Positions 17,862 to 27,359 of a DNA stretch of 64,000 nt are shown piece by piece. The notes under the pieces were generated by a model. The model did no database searches. It was not told the origin of the DNA and saw only the letters and a program-made list of their open reading frames with translations. The stretch is taken from the NCBI GenBank assembly GCA_012730045.1, contig JAAYBR010000106.1, positions 1-64,000 on the forward strand. The letters are read 5' to 3'. Source of the DNA: Candidatus Hydrogenedentota bacterium. Lineage in GTDB: Bacteria; Hydrogenedentota; Hydrogenedentia; Hydrogenedentales; CAITNO01. Made by a program: the position numbers and the translations under genes. The number at the start of each line of letters is the position of its first letter. Positions within the stretch are counted from its first letter, which is position 1.

Positions 17862-19898
17862 GTGAAGACACTGGTTTCTTCAATGTTCATCCTGCTGCTT
17901 TTTCATCTCCCCGGCGCTGCCGTCGAGCTGCATGTGTCCCCGCAGGGCCGGGATGACGGCCCGGGTTCGGCGGAAGCGCCGCTGGCTTCCCTTGCAGGGG
18001 CCAGGGACATGCTCCGTGAAGCGCGCGCGCAGAATCCCGAATCGGCGGCGGAGGGCGCAACGATATGGATCCACGGCGGGGTGTACGAGCAGACGGCGCC
18101 GTTTGTTCTGGAATCCCGCGATGGGGGCTCCCCGGAAGGACCCGTCATCTATCGGGCCGTCCCGGGTGAAACCCCGTCCATTATCGGCGGCAAGACACTG
18201 CCGCGTGAGGCGTTCACACAGGTGACGGACGATGCCGTGTTGAAGCGCATTGATCCGGCCGCGCGCGCTTCGATACTTTGGGTGGACCTGCCCCCGCAGG
18301 GGATCGCAGACCTTGGCGTGTTCCCAAACGCTTTCTCGACGCCGCCCGCCCTGCCTGAGCTGTTCTTCAACGGGTCGCGCATGGCGCTGGCGCGCTGGCC
18401 CAATGGCGGGGAGTGGGCGACGGTGGCAAAAGTGGTGGACAGCGGTCCGGCGCCGTGGCGCAATCATGAATCCCAGGACACGGGCACGTTTGAGTATTCC
18501 GGGGACCGCCCGGCCCGCTGGGCGACCGCCCCCGCCGTCTGGCTCTATGGCTACTGGTGCTTTGACTGGGCCAGCGAAATCATCGCTGTCAAGTCGCTTG
18601 ACCCGGCACAGCACCGGATCACGCTTTCCAGCCCCCATGTCTACGGCATCGGCTCCGGGAACAAGGCGGAACGCCGCTTCTGCGCCCTGAACCTGCTGGA
18701 GGAACTGGACACCCCCGGGGAGTATTACATTGACCGGGAGCATGGGCGCCTGTATTTCTGGCCGCCGACTCCCGCCACCGGTGACAACACGGTACTTTCG
18801 CTGCTAAAGGAGCCTGTTGTTCAGGTCCGGGACGCCGCCAATATCACCCTGTCTGGATTGACCGTGTCCTGCTGCGCCGGGTCCGCCATTCAGGTGGAAG
18901 GCGGTGCGAATGTCCGTGTTGAGGCCTGCGTGGTGCGCAACACCGGGCTCGACGGGGTGGTGGTGAGGGGCGGCGCCAACCATTTCGTCGCGGCGTGCGA
19001 CCTGTCGGACACAGGCACGGGCGGACTGGTCATGGAGGGGGGCGACCGCAAGACGCTCACGCCCTGCGGCCATGTCGCCGAGAACAACGACATCTGGAAT
19101 CCGGGCCGGAGGAAGCGCACCCACGCCTACAACGTGCACATGGGCGGGGTGGGCGTGCGGCTTGCGCACAACCGCATCCACAGCGCGCCCCACCAGGCCA
19201 TCGGCCTCGGCGGCAACGACCACATCATCGAGTTCAACGAAGTATTCGACATCTGCCAGGAATCCGACGATTGCGGCGCCTTTTACATGGGGCGCAACCC
19301 ATCGGAAAGGGGAACCATCCTCCGGTACAATTTCTGGCGGGACACGGGCGGCCCCCGGTCCCATGGCAGCTGCGCCGTGTACTTCGACGACGGTTCAGGC
19401 GGGCAGACGGTGCACGGCAACGTGTTCCTCCGCGCGGCGGGCGGGAACTTCGGCGCTGTTTTCGTCCACGGCGGCCACAACAACCGGGTTTTCAACAACA
19501 TTTTTGTGGACTGCAAGGCCGCCATGCGCCATGTGCGATGGGATGATGCCGCCTGGGCCGAATGGATCAACGGCGACCTGTGGAAGGAGTGGCTGCTGAA
19601 AGACGTGGACATATCCCGGACACCCTACAAGGAACGCTATCCTGAATTGGCCGGCTTCCTAGATTTCCACGGCGAGAAGCGGACCAACTATTCGGCAAGA
19701 AATGTCGTGGTGCGGTGCCCCATGCTGCTGGACGGCGACTGGGAGCAGGAGAACAATTTCACGACAGAGACGGACCCGGGGTTTGTGGATGCCGCCGCCA
19801 TGAATTTTGAATTGCGGGACGATTCGGAGGTGTTCCGGCAGATTCCGGGTTTTGAGCGCATTCCTTTCGAAAAGATCGGGTTGCAGCGGAAGGAATAA
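17862..19898 (+). CDS. Secreted right-handed beta-helix protein
   Basis: A 678-residue secreted protein with a signal peptide (about 1-21) followed by a right-handed parallel beta-helix. Early segments match the DUF1565-like start (VSPQGRDDGPGS, IHGGVYEQTAPF). The middle holds typical PbH1 repeats, for example ITLSGLTVSCCAGSAIQVEGG and HIIEFNEVFDICQES. This fold serves polysaccharide lyases, epimerases and glycosidases (for example GH120- or GH141-like proteins), so it probably acts on a plant or algal polysaccharide; I cannot name the activity. I start at GTG 17862, with AGGAGGAGG 9 nt upstream, 88 nt after the rhamnosidase/transpeptidase frame. Confidence 0.7.
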   Translation: MKTLVSSMFILLLFHLPGAAVELHVSPQGRDDGPGSAEAPLASLAGARDMLREARAQNPESAAEGATIWIHGGVYEQTAPFVLESRDGGSPEGPVIYRAVPGETPSIIGGKTLPREAFTQVTDDAVLKRIDPAARASILWVDLPPQGIADLGVFPNAFSTPPALPELFFNGSRMALARWPNGGEWATVAKVVDSGPAPWRNHESQDTGTFEYSGDRPARWATAPAVWLYGYWCFDWASEIIAVKSLDPAQHRITLSSPHVYGIGSGNKAERRFCALNLLEELDTPGEYYIDREHGRLYFWPPTPATGDNTVLSLLKEPVVQVRDAANITLSGLTVSCCAGSAIQVEGGANVRVEACVVRNTGLDGVVVRGGANHFVAACDLSDTGTGGLVMEGGDRKTLTPCGHVAENNDIWNPGRRKRTHAYNVHMGGVGVRLAHNRIHSAPHQAIGLGGNDHIIEFNEVFDICQESDDCGAFYMGRNPSERGTILRYNFWRDTGGPRSHGSCAVYFDDGSGGQTVHGNVFLRAAGGNFGAVFVHGGHNNRVFNNIFVDCKAAMRHVRWDDAAWAEWINGDLWKEWLLKDVDISRTPYKERYPELAGFLDFHGEKRTNYSARNVVVRCPMLLDGDWEQENNFTTETDPGFVDAAAMNFELRDDSEVFRQIPGFERIPFEKIGLQRKE

Positions 19899-20008
19899 TG
19901 CTCGGAGGGATCCCGGCTTGATGCGCGCCTGCGGATTCTGCATCCGGCGCGCGGGCCGCGGCAACATCCCCGATGCCTCCCCCACGTCTGCTGATTTTCG
20001 TCATGAAG

Positions 20009-20017
20009 TGGTATATT
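20009..20017 (+). promoter_or_regulatory. Candidate TG-extended -10 for the pseudopilin gene
   Basis: TGG followed by TATATT (20012-20017), an extended -10 element standing out of GC-rich sequence 68 nt before the start codon. No convincing -35 hexamer is visible at 16-18 nt. Confidence 0.4.
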
Positions 20018-20084
20018 TCTCACAGACGGGACGTCCTGTTCAGGCCCTTTTCGGTTCTGGTTTCGAAACGAAAGGATTCGCGCC

Positions 20085-20960
20085 ATGAGAAGAAGAGGCG
20101 GGTTTACCCTGATCGAGCTGCTGGTTGTGATCGCCATTATCGGCATTCTGGCGGCCATCCTGTTGCCCGCGCTGGCGCGGGCGCGCGAGGCGGCCCGGCG
20201 CTCCTCCTGCCAGAACAACCTCAAACAGATGGGTCTGGTCTTCAACATGTACGCCAACGAGGCCCGGGACACGTTCCCGCCCATGAAGATTTTCAACTGC
20301 GACGGGAAAGACCCGGCCAATTCGGCGCACTGGGCGAGGGACGCCTCCTTTGACGGCCCGATGGTGTACCCCGAGTATCTGAGCGATGTTAACGTCCTCG
20401 TGTGCCCGTCGGACAGCGACGCGGACACCGTGCGCCGGGCGTTTCATGAGGACAACGTCCTGGAGAAGCCGGTGCGGCCGTGCGCGCTGGCGCGGGGGAG
20501 CTACTACTACCTCGGGTGGGCGTTCAGCGTTCAGAACCTCACCATTCCCGGCGTTCCGATTCCCCAGGACATCACCACAATCAATGAGGGCAACTTCACC
20601 CAGCTCCTGAACTTTATTGCCCCGGAACTGTTGCAGGCGGCCATTCCAATCGTGCTGACGCAGGGCGGAAAGATACGGCCCGACCAAAAACTGGCAGACT
20701 TTGGTCCGGCGCCCCGGCTGCGCATTGGGATTGAGCGCTTCCTGATCACGGACATCAACAACCCCGGCGCGGCGGCCAAGGCCGCCAGCGAGCTGGCCGT
20801 CATGTGGGACGAGACGGCGGTCTACGGGGCGCCGACCACCTACAACCACGTGCCCGGGGGCGGAAACGTGCTGTACATGGACGGCCACTGCGAGTTCCTG
20901 CGCTGGCCCAGCGAGTTCCCCATTGACCGGCTGGGCATGTACCTGTCGTTCCTCTTCTAG
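20085..20960 (+). CDS. DUF1559-type pseudopilin
   Basis: A 291-residue type II secretion/type IV pilus-like pseudopilin. The N-terminus has the prepilin cleavage motif [11 protein letters not shown] and a long hydrophobic helix to about residue 30, then [18 protein letters not shown]. The C-terminus carries [18 protein letters not shown], a spaced H-x10-DG variant of the H-x9-DG motif of processing-associated proteins abundant in Planctomycetota, Lentisphaerota and relatives. Their role is unknown beyond probable surface or extracellular location. AAAGGA lies 9 nt before the ATG. A paralogue lies at 36691-37704. The gene stands alone and is followed by a strong terminator. Confidence 0.9.
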   Translation: MRRRGGFTLIELLVVIAIIGILAAILLPALARAREAARRSSCQNNLKQMGLVFNMYANEARDTFPPMKIFNCDGKDPANSAHWARDASFDGPMVYPEYLSDVNVLVCPSDSDADTVRRAFHEDNVLEKPVRPCALARGSYYYLGWAFSVQNLTIPGVPIPQDITTINEGNFTQLLNFIAPELLQAAIPIVLTQGGKIRPDQKLADFGPAPRLRIGIERFLITDINNPGAAAKAASELAVMWDETAVYGAPTTYNHVPGGGNVLYMDGHCEFLRWPSEFPIDRLGMYLSFLF

Positions 20961-20982
20961 GTTCCTCCACTCCGCGTTTCCC

Positions 20983-21015
20983 CGCCGTCCGGCGTCCACC
21001 GCCGGACGGCGTTTT
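20983..21015 (+). terminator. Rho-independent terminator after the pseudopilin
   Basis: Perfect 12-bp stem CGCCGTCCGGCG (20983-20994) / CGCCGGACGGCG (21000-21011) with a 5-nt loop, followed by TTTTC. It begins 22 nt after the stop and separates the pseudopilin from the next operon. Confidence 0.9.
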
Positions 21016-21025
21016 CATTGCGCTT

Positions 21026-21055
21026 TTGGAACACGGGGGGGGCGTGTGCTACCAT
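21026..21055 (+). promoter_or_regulatory. Candidate promoter of the SDR-LarA-PFK operon
   Basis: TTGGAA (21026-21031), an 18-nt spacer, then TACCAT (21050-21055) preceded by TGC, giving a TG-extended -10. It lies 46 nt before the SDR start and just after a terminator. Confidence 0.5.
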
Positions 21056-21101
21056 TTCCATCCATCCACGAGACACGTCGGGAAAGGAACTGGAGAATCC
21101 C

Positions 21102-21932
21102 ATGGACACGCTGGAACTGTTCTCATTGAAAGGCAAAGTGGCCGTCGTGACCGGCGGGGGCGGGGTTTTGGGCGGCGCAATCGCCGAGGGACTGGCCGGG
21201 GCGGGCGCCACGGTCGCCGTGGCCGACCTGCTTCCCGACATGGCGGACGCCTGCGCGAAGCGCGTCACCGGCGCCGGCGGCACGGCGAAGGGCTACCTGT
21301 TGAACGTGTTTGACCGGGCCACCATCGAGGCCTGCCGGGATGCGGTGGTCCGCGACTTTGGGCGCGTGGACATCCTGGTCAACGGCGTCGGCGGGAACAT
21401 GAAGGGGGCCACCACCTCCGCCGAGCAGAGCTTCTTCGACCTGCCCGAGGACGCCCTGCGCAAGGTTTTCGACCTCAATCTTGTGGGCGGGACCATTGTT
21501 CCCTCCCAGGTGTTCCTCCAGGCCATGCGCGACAACGCCGACGGCGCGGTCATCATCAACATCTCGTCCATGAACGCCTTCCGCCCCCTGACCCGGATTC
21601 CCGGGTACAGCGCTGCCAAGGCGGCGGTGAGCAATTTCACCCAGTGGCTGGCCGTCCATCTGGCGCAGGAATACAACCAGAAGCTCCGGGTGAACGCCAT
21701 CGCCCCGGGCTTTTTCCTGACCGACCAGAACCGGTTCCTCCTCGTGGACAAGGAGACCGGCAAGCCCACGCCGCGCGGCGAGACCATCATGGCGCACACC
21801 CCCATGGGCCATTACGGCGCGCCGGAAGACCTGGTCGGCGCGGCGGTCTGGCTCGCCAGCGACGCGTCGCGCTTTGTCACCGGAATTGTTCTGCCCGTGG
21901 ACGGCGGATTTTCCGCCTTCTCGGGCGTCTGA
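21102..21932 (+). CDS. SDR oxidoreductase, D-mannonate oxidoreductase (UxuB/YjmF) type
   Basis: A 276-residue NAD(P)-dependent short-chain dehydrogenase. The glycine-rich cofactor loop is VVTGGGGVLGG (about 15-25). The catalytic set is Ser155/156 (INISSM), Tyr169 and Lys173 (YSAAK). Segments such as PLTRIPGYSAAKAAVSNFTQ and NAIAPGFFLTDQNR are typical of the SDR-type fructuronate reductases (D-mannonate/fructuronate) of Bacillus YjmF kind, so a sugar-acid substrate is likely; the exact one is inferred. The start at ATG 21102 has TGGAGA 5 nt upstream; the longer frame from 21018 is unlikely. It is the first of six plus-strand genes running to 27347. Confidence 0.8.
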   Translation: MDTLELFSLKGKVAVVTGGGGVLGGAIAEGLAGAGATVAVADLLPDMADACAKRVTGAGGTAKGYLLNVFDRATIEACRDAVVRDFGRVDILVNGVGGNMKGATTSAEQSFFDLPEDALRKVFDLNLVGGTIVPSQVFLQAMRDNADGAVIINISSMNAFRPLTRIPGYSAAKAAVSNFTQWLAVHLAQEYNQKLRVNAIAPGFFLTDQNRFLLVDKETGKPTPRGETIMAHTPMGHYGAPEDLVGAAVWLASDASRFVTGIVLPVDGGFSAFSGV

Positions 21933-21985
21933 GTTTTGCCGCCGACCCGCAAGAACAGCCGCAACCCCTTAAGAAAGGTGCTGAC

Positions 21986-22891
21986 ATGAGTGATCCTGTT
22001 GCCGCGTTGAAGGAGTGGAAGCCCCGGAATGAGTTTCTCATCGCCATAGACTCCGACGGGTGCGCGTTCGACACCATGGAAATCAAACACAAGGAGTGCT
22101 TCATCCCCAACATCATCAAGCACTGGGGGCTTCAGGCCGTTTCCAAGTACGCCCGCGCCGCCGCCGAGTTTGTGAACCTCTACTCCAAATGGCGCGGCGT
22201 CAACCGCTTTCCGGCCCTGCTCATGACGGTTGACCTGCTGGCCGAGTGGGACGCCCCGATGGCCCGCGGCATCGCCCTGCCCGCCATGCCCAACCTTCGC
22301 CGCTGGGTGGAGAACGAGACCAAGCTGGGCAATCCGGCGCTCAAGGCCTACTGCGCCGCCCACTCCGCCGGGGACGAGCCGGACATGCACACCGCCCTGG
22401 AGTGGTCGCTGGCGGTCAACCGCTCGGTGGAGGACATCGTGCAGGGCGGCCTGCCGCCGTTCCCCTATGTCCGCGAGTGCCTGGAAAAGGCGATGGGCGC
22501 CGCCGACATGATGGTCTGCTCCCAGACGCCCGGCGAGGCCCTCGAGCGCGAGTGGGCCGAGCAGGACATGGCGAAGTACGTTTTCGCCATCAACGGCCAG
22601 GAGGTCGGCACGAAGGGCGAGCACATCCAGCACGCGTCCGAAGGCCGCTACGACAAGACGAAGATTCTCATGATCGGCGACGCCAACGGCGACCTCAAGG
22701 CGGCCCGCAAGAACGACGCCCTCTTCTTCCCCATCAATCCGGGCGACGAGGAGGCCTCCTGGAAGCGACTGTACGACGAGGGGCTCGGCCGCTTCTTCGC
22801 GGGCACCTACGCCGGCGACTACGAGGCGTCCCTCATCGCCGAGTTTGACAAGTACCTTCCCGAAGTCCCGCCGTGGAAGCGGAGCCACTGA
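21986..22891 (+). CDS. HAD-superfamily hydrolase
   Basis: A 301-residue haloacid-dehalogenase superfamily protein. Motif I is IDSDG (nucleophile D22, acid/base D24), motif II is likely VCSQTP, and motif IV is IGDANGDLKAA. A large helical cap lies between motifs I and II (about 40-170). HAD enzymes are mostly phosphatases; here the neighbours suggest a phosphorylated sugar acid or hydroxy acid, which is inference. The start at ATG 21986 has AAGAAAGG 7 nt upstream. It lies 53 nt after the SDR and 6 nt before the pdxB-like gene, so it is certainly within the operon. Confidence 0.8.
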   Translation: MSDPVAALKEWKPRNEFLIAIDSDGCAFDTMEIKHKECFIPNIIKHWGLQAVSKYARAAAEFVNLYSKWRGVNRFPALLMTVDLLAEWDAPMARGIALPAMPNLRRWVENETKLGNPALKAYCAAHSAGDEPDMHTALEWSLAVNRSVEDIVQGGLPPFPYVRECLEKAMGAADMMVCSQTPGEALEREWAEQDMAKYVFAINGQEVGTKGEHIQHASEGRYDKTKILMIGDANGDLKAARKNDALFFPINPGDEEASWKRLYDEGLGRFFAGTYAGDYEASLIAEFDKYLPEVPPWKRSH

Positions 22892-22897
22892 CCCGCC

Positions 22898-24049
22898 ATG
22901 CGCATTCTGGTTGACGAGAACGTCCCCTACGGGCGCGAGGCCTTTGGCACCCTGGGCGGGGTGGTCACCGCCCACGGACGCGCCATCTGCCGCGGCATGC
23001 TGGCGGACGTGGACGCCCTCGTGGTGCGCAGCATCACCAAGGTGAACGCGGACCTGCTCGAAGGCACCCCCGTCCGCTTTGTCGGCACCTGCACCATCGG
23101 CGAGGATCATGTGGACAAGGCGTGGCTCGCGGCGAACGGCGTGGCCTTCAGCAGCGCCCCGGGCTGCAACGCCAACAGTGTCGGGGACTACATCACCGCC
23201 GCCCTGCTCACCCTCGAGCAGCGCCTCGGGCTGGACCTGTCCTCCATGAGCCTGGGCGTCGTTGGCGTCGGCAATGTCGGGACGAAAGTCGCGGCCAAAG
23301 CCTCCGCCCTCGGCATGACCTGCGTGCTGAACGACCCGCCCCGCCAGGAACGGGAGGGCGGCGACGCTTTCCGCCCCCTGTCCGACATCCTCGCCTGTGA
23401 CATCATCACTTTCCACGTGCCGCTGGAAAAGGCGGGGGCACACCCGACCTTCCATCTCTGTGACAAGCGCCTCCTCGCGGCCATGAAGCCCGGCGTCATC
23501 GTGCTCAATTCATCGCGCGGGCCGGTGGTGGACAACGCGGCCCTCAAGGCCGCCCTGGCGGACGGCCGCGTGCGCGCCGCCGTTCTGGACGTGTGGGAGG
23601 GGGAGCCCGCCCCCGATCTCGAGCTCGTGGCGGCGGCGGCCATCGCCACGCCCCACATCGCCGGATACTCCTTCGACGGCAAAGTCAACGGCACCCGCCA
23701 AGTCTACGAGGCGCTCTGCCGCGCCCGGGGGCTGCTCCCCGAATGGGATCCGATGCCGCTCCTGCCGCCCCCCGACTGCCCGGAGCTGACGGTGGACCCC
23801 CGCGTACCCGGGGCGCTGTTCGGGGCGGTCAATGCGGTCTACGACATTTCGGCAGACGATGCGCGGATGCGCGGCATTCTGGCACAGGAGGGGAGGGAGG
23901 CCCAGGCGGCCTGGTTTGACCGTCTCCGCAAGGAATACCCGCGCCGCCGCGAATTCTTCAACACGCGGGTCCAAATGGCCGTGCCCGACGCCGGGATGGC
24001 AGGAAAGCTGGGGGGCCTCGGCTTCGCCGTGACCAATGCGGCGAAGTGA
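22898..24049 (+). CDS. pdxB: 4-phosphoerythronate dehydrogenase-like (PdxB family)
   Basis: A 383-residue D-2-hydroxyacid dehydrogenase most like PdxB, which oxidises 4-phospho-D-erythronate in vitamin B6 synthesis. Supporting segments are ILVDENVPYGREAF at the N-terminus, VGTCTIGEDHVD, SSAPGCNANSVGDYI, the Rossmann motif VVGVGNVGTKVA and a C-terminal extension of the PdxB dimerisation type. The catalytic Arg (NSSRG), Glu (WEGEP) and His (ATPHIAGY) are all present. Its place between a HAD hydrolase and a LarA-family protein is unusual for B6 synthesis. The true substrate could be another phospho-sugar acid, so I give the symbol with that caution. Confidence 0.75.
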   Translation: MRILVDENVPYGREAFGTLGGVVTAHGRAICRGMLADVDALVVRSITKVNADLLEGTPVRFVGTCTIGEDHVDKAWLAANGVAFSSAPGCNANSVGDYITAALLTLEQRLGLDLSSMSLGVVGVGNVGTKVAAKASALGMTCVLNDPPRQEREGGDAFRPLSDILACDIITFHVPLEKAGAHPTFHLCDKRLLAAMKPGVIVLNSSRGPVVDNAALKAALADGRVRAAVLDVWEGEPAPDLELVAAAAIATPHIAGYSFDGKVNGTRQVYEALCRARGLLPEWDPMPLLPPPDCPELTVDPRVPGALFGAVNAVYDISADDARMRGILAQEGREAQAAWFDRLRKEYPRRREFFNTRVQMAVPDAGMAGKLGGLGFAVTNAAK

Positions 24050-24075
24050 CGGTCGGCCCATGAGGGAGAACACCC

Positions 24076-25326
24076 ATGGCGGTGCTTGAAAAGATCGCAG
24101 AACAGGGGTACTTGAGTGCGGACGAAATCCGCGCCTTTGTCGCCGAGGCCTGCGGCACCCTGGCCCTCGACGGCAAGTCGGTGCTGTTCATCATCCCCGA
24201 CCAGACCCGCAGCATGCCCATGCCCCTTGTCTTCCGCGCACTGCACGACGCGGTCCACGGCCGGGCGAAGAAGATGGACTACCTCATCGCCCTGGGCACC
24301 CACCCGCCCATGACGGACGCCATGATCCACACACTGCTCGGCATCACACCGGAGGAGCGCGCGGGGAAATTCGGCGACATCGGCATCTTCAACCACGACT
24401 GGAAGAACCCTGAGGCGCTGACCCGGGTGGGGGCTTTCACAGAGGACGACATCGCCGAACTCTCCGGCGGCCTGCTCCGGCGGGGGGCGGAGGTCACCCT
24501 CAACCGCCGCGTGCTGGACTACGACCTCGTGTGCATCGTGGGGCCGGTCTTCCCGCATGAGGTGGTCGGGTTCAGCGGCGGCAACAAATACTTCTACCCC
24601 GGCGTTGCGGGGGAGGACATCCTGAACCTCTTCCACTGGCTGGGCGCCCTCATCACCAACTACGCCATCAACGGCACCAAGCACACGCCCGTGCGCGCGG
24701 TGGTGGACCGCGCGGCCGCCATGATCCCCGTGGAGAAGCGGTGCTTCTGCCTGACGCAGGTGAAGAAGGACACCAAGGCCGTCTTCTTCGGCACGCCGGA
24801 GGAGGCCTGGGACCGCGCCGCGGACCTGAGCGCGAAGACGCACATCGTCTACAAGGACCGGCCCTTCAAGAGCGTGCTGGCCATGGCCCCGCCCATGTAC
24901 GACGAGATTTGGGTCGCCGGAAAGTGCATGTACAAGCTGGAGCCCGTGGTCGCCGACGGCGGCGAGCTGATCATCTACGGAAAGCACATCCACGAGGTCA
25001 GCGTCACCCACGGAAAACTCATCGCGCGGATTGGCTACCATGTCCGCGACTACTTCGTGAAGCAGATGGACCGTTTCACGGACATTCCGGGCGGCATCCT
25101 CGCCCATTCCACCCACGTCCGGGGCATGGGCACCTACGAGGACGGCGTCGAGAAGCCCCGCGTCACCGTCACCCTGGCCACGTCCATTCCCGAGGCGGAA
25201 TGCCGCGCCATCAACCTCAACTACCGTGACCCGGACAGCATCAACCCCGACGACTGGCGCGACCGCGAGGACGAGGGGCTGTTACTCGTGCCGGACGCCG
25301 GCGAGATTCTCTACCGCCTGAAATAG
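24076..25326 (+). CDS. LarA-family nickel-pincer racemase/epimerase
   Basis: A 416-residue homologue of nickel-dependent lactate racemase LarA. All four residues that hold the nickel-pincer nucleotide in LarA are in register: H76 (ALGTHPP), H161 and K171 (PHEVVGFSGGNK) and H187. The H-K spacing of 10 and K-H spacing of 16 equal those of L. plantarum LarA H174/K184/H200. LarA homologues racemise or epimerise 2-hydroxyacids including malate and aldonates. With an SDR of the mannonate type upstream, a C2 epimerase for a sugar acid is my inference. GGGAGA lies 6 nt before the ATG. No larB/larC/larE cofactor genes occur in this window; they must be elsewhere if the enzyme is active. Confidence 0.85.
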   Translation: MAVLEKIAEQGYLSADEIRAFVAEACGTLALDGKSVLFIIPDQTRSMPMPLVFRALHDAVHGRAKKMDYLIALGTHPPMTDAMIHTLLGITPEERAGKFGDIGIFNHDWKNPEALTRVGAFTEDDIAELSGGLLRRGAEVTLNRRVLDYDLVCIVGPVFPHEVVGFSGGNKYFYPGVAGEDILNLFHWLGALITNYAINGTKHTPVRAVVDRAAAMIPVEKRCFCLTQVKKDTKAVFFGTPEEAWDRAADLSAKTHIVYKDRPFKSVLAMAPPMYDEIWVAGKCMYKLEPVVADGGELIIYGKHIHEVSVTHGKLIARIGYHVRDYFVKQMDRFTDIPGGILAHSTHVRGMGTYEDGVEKPRVTVTLATSIPEAECRAINLNYRDPDSINPDDWRDREDEGLLLVPDAGEILYRLK

Positions 25327-25339
25327 GCGACGGACCCCC

Positions 25340-25999
25340 ATGACACTCCCCCTGAAAACAGCTGGCCATTCCCGGACGCGCAAGGCCCTGCGTCTTTGCG
25401 CGGCGGCCGCCCTTGCGCTGCCGCCCCTGGCGCTGGCGGGATGCTACGCGGAAACGGGCCGCGAGCCCGTCTATGTGCCCAAGACCCGCGCCCTGGAACT
25501 TCACCGCGACGCCGCCGCGGCCGCGGCCGCCAAGGATTTCGGGCGCGCCCTGACGCTGGTGGACGCCGCCCTGAAGGAGGACGCGGGCTACGGGGACGCC
25601 GCGCTCACCCGCGCCGTCATTCTCGCCCAGTCCGGGAAGCTGGAGGAGGCTGCCGCAGCCTATTCCGACGTCGCGCAGCAGTGGGACGACCATCCGGAGG
25701 CCCACGTCATGCGCGGGATTGTGCTGGAGAAACTGGGCCGCCGCGACGAGGCCGGCGAGGCGTATGCGCGCGGCCTGGCGGGCTTCGAGGCCCGCGCGGA
25801 AAACCGCCCCAAGCCCCGGGAGGAGCTGATGCACGCCCTGACCGTCTATCTGCACCGGGGGGACAGCGCCGGCCTTGTGGCGTTCAACGCGCTTCTGGGA
25901 AAATACCCCGACTACAAGCCCGCTCTGGAGCTGAAACAGCGCATCCTGGACGGGGACCGCGGATTTGTCATGACCTGGCTCGAGGAGCCCGGCAGATAG
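25340..25999 (+). CDS. TPR lipoprotein
   Basis: A 219-residue lipoprotein: a signal sequence ending in the lipobox LALAGC (Cys35), then alanine-rich tetratricopeptide repeats (about 50-160). TPR lipoproteins usually scaffold envelope complexes; no specific role is visible. It starts 13 nt after the LarA-family gene and ends 58 nt before the phosphofructokinase gene, so it is co-transcribed with metabolic genes although it has no obvious enzymatic part. The ribosome binding site is weak and depends on readthrough from upstream. An internal start is less likely because it would lose the signal sequence. Confidence 0.75.
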   Translation: MTLPLKTAGHSRTRKALRLCAAAALALPPLALAGCYAETGREPVYVPKTRALELHRDAAAAAAAKDFGRALTLVDAALKEDAGYGDAALTRAVILAQSGKLEEAAAAYSDVAQQWDDHPEAHVMRGIVLEKLGRRDEAGEAYARGLAGFEARAENRPKPREELMHALTVYLHRGDSAGLVAFNALLGKYPDYKPALELKQRILDGDRGFVMTWLEEPGR

Positions 26000-26057
26000 G
26001 AAGGACACGGACGCCCCGTCCGCCGCCCGAAATGAAGCACACATAGGGAGAGACCGC

Positions 26058-27347
26058 ATGCCGAAGAATGTGATTGTGGCCCAGTCGGGCGGACCCAGCC
26101 CCGTGATCAACAGCTCCCTGCGCGGCGTGGTGGAGGCGTGCGGGATGTTCCCGGACACCTTCGGCACGGTGTACGGCGGATGGCACGGCATTGAGGGCGT
26201 GCTCCGCGAGGAGCTGCTGAACCTGTCGGCGCAGAGCGACGAGGAGATCGCCCTGCTCCGGTACACCCCCGCCGCCGGCGCCGTGGGCACCTGCCGCTAC
26301 AAGCTCAAGAAGGACCAGCAGGAGGATTTCGCCCGGGTCATGGAGGTCTTCAAGGCCCACGACATCGGCTATTTCTTCTACAACGGCGGAAACGACTCCA
26401 TGGACACGGCGCACAAGATCGCCGTGCTGGCCAGGGAGCAGGGCCTCGACCTCGTCGCCGTCGGCGTGCCCAAGACCATTGACAACGACGTGGGCGACGC
26501 GGAGTTCAAGCTCATTGACCACACGCCGGGCTACGGCAGCGTGGCGCGGTACTGGATGGGCATCGTGCAGAACGCCGACGAGGAGAACCGGGGCTCCTGC
26601 CCGGCGGACCCCGTGCTGGTGCTTCAGGCCATGGGCCGCAAGATCGGCTACATCCCCGCCGCGGCGCGGCTGGCCGACCCGAAGCGCGAGATGCCCCTCC
26701 AGATCTACATGGCCGAGTCGAAGGTCTCCGCGGAGGAGCTCTGCGACAACGTCAACCGGCAGCTCCTGCGCGACGGCCGCTGCGTGGTCGTGGTGAGCGA
26801 GGGCTTTGACGTGGGCGAGCTCGGCGATGTGCGGGACAGCTTCGGCCACACGAACTTCGGCGCGACGCAGATCACCGCCGCCCAGAAGGTGGTCAACCTG
26901 CTCAACGCGAACAAGCTGCCGGTGCCCGGCAAGGCCCGCGGGCAGGTCTCCGGCACCGACCAGCGCAGCACGGCGGCCTACGCCTCCGTGGTGGACCTGG
27001 ACGAGGCCTACAAGGTGGGCCAGCAGGCCGTGCTGATTGCCGTTTCCGGCGAGAATGGCTGGATGTCCACCATCCTGCGCGAACCCGGCCCCATCTACAA
27101 CGTGCGCTACGACAAGGCCCCCCTGGAGCTGGTCGCCAACTCCGAGCGGACTTTCCCCGAGGCGTGGATTTCGCCGTCCAAAACGGACGTCACGGACGAC
27201 TTTGTCCGTTACGCGAAACCCCTCATCGGCGAGGACTGGGCGAGCGTCCCCGTGGTGAACGGCCGCCAGCGCTTCGCGCGGCTGGCCCCCGTCTTCGCGG
27301 ACAAGAAACTCCCCGAGTACCTCCCGCAGGCCCTCCGCAAGAAATGA
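26058..27347 (+). CDS. pfp: Diphosphate-type 6-phosphofructokinase
   Basis: A 429-residue phosphofructokinase of the PPi-using group. The donor-site loop reads GGND (110-113), whereas ATP enzymes have GGDG; the substrate motif is PKTIDND (138-144), again the PPi form. It converts fructose 6-phosphate to fructose 1,6-bisphosphate, reversibly if PPi-dependent, so it can work in glycolysis and gluconeogenesis. GGGAGAG lies 6 nt before the ATG. It is the last gene of the six-gene unit, closed by a hairpin at 27360-27393. Donor specificity is inferred from the motif, not shown. Confidence 0.85.
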   Translation: MPKNVIVAQSGGPSPVINSSLRGVVEACGMFPDTFGTVYGGWHGIEGVLREELLNLSAQSDEEIALLRYTPAAGAVGTCRYKLKKDQQEDFARVMEVFKAHDIGYFFYNGGNDSMDTAHKIAVLAREQGLDLVAVGVPKTIDNDVGDAEFKLIDHTPGYGSVARYWMGIVQNADEENRGSCPADPVLVLQAMGRKIGYIPAAARLADPKREMPLQIYMAESKVSAEELCDNVNRQLLRDGRCVVVVSEGFDVGELGDVRDSFGHTNFGATQITAAQKVVNLLNANKLPVPGKARGQVSGTDQRSTAAYASVVDLDEAYKVGQQAVLIAVSGENGWMSTILREPGPIYNVRYDKAPLELVANSERTFPEAWISPSKTDVTDDFVRYAKPLIGEDWASVPVVNGRQRFARLAPVFADKKLPEYLPQALRKK

Positions 27348-27359
27348 CCGAAACACCAA

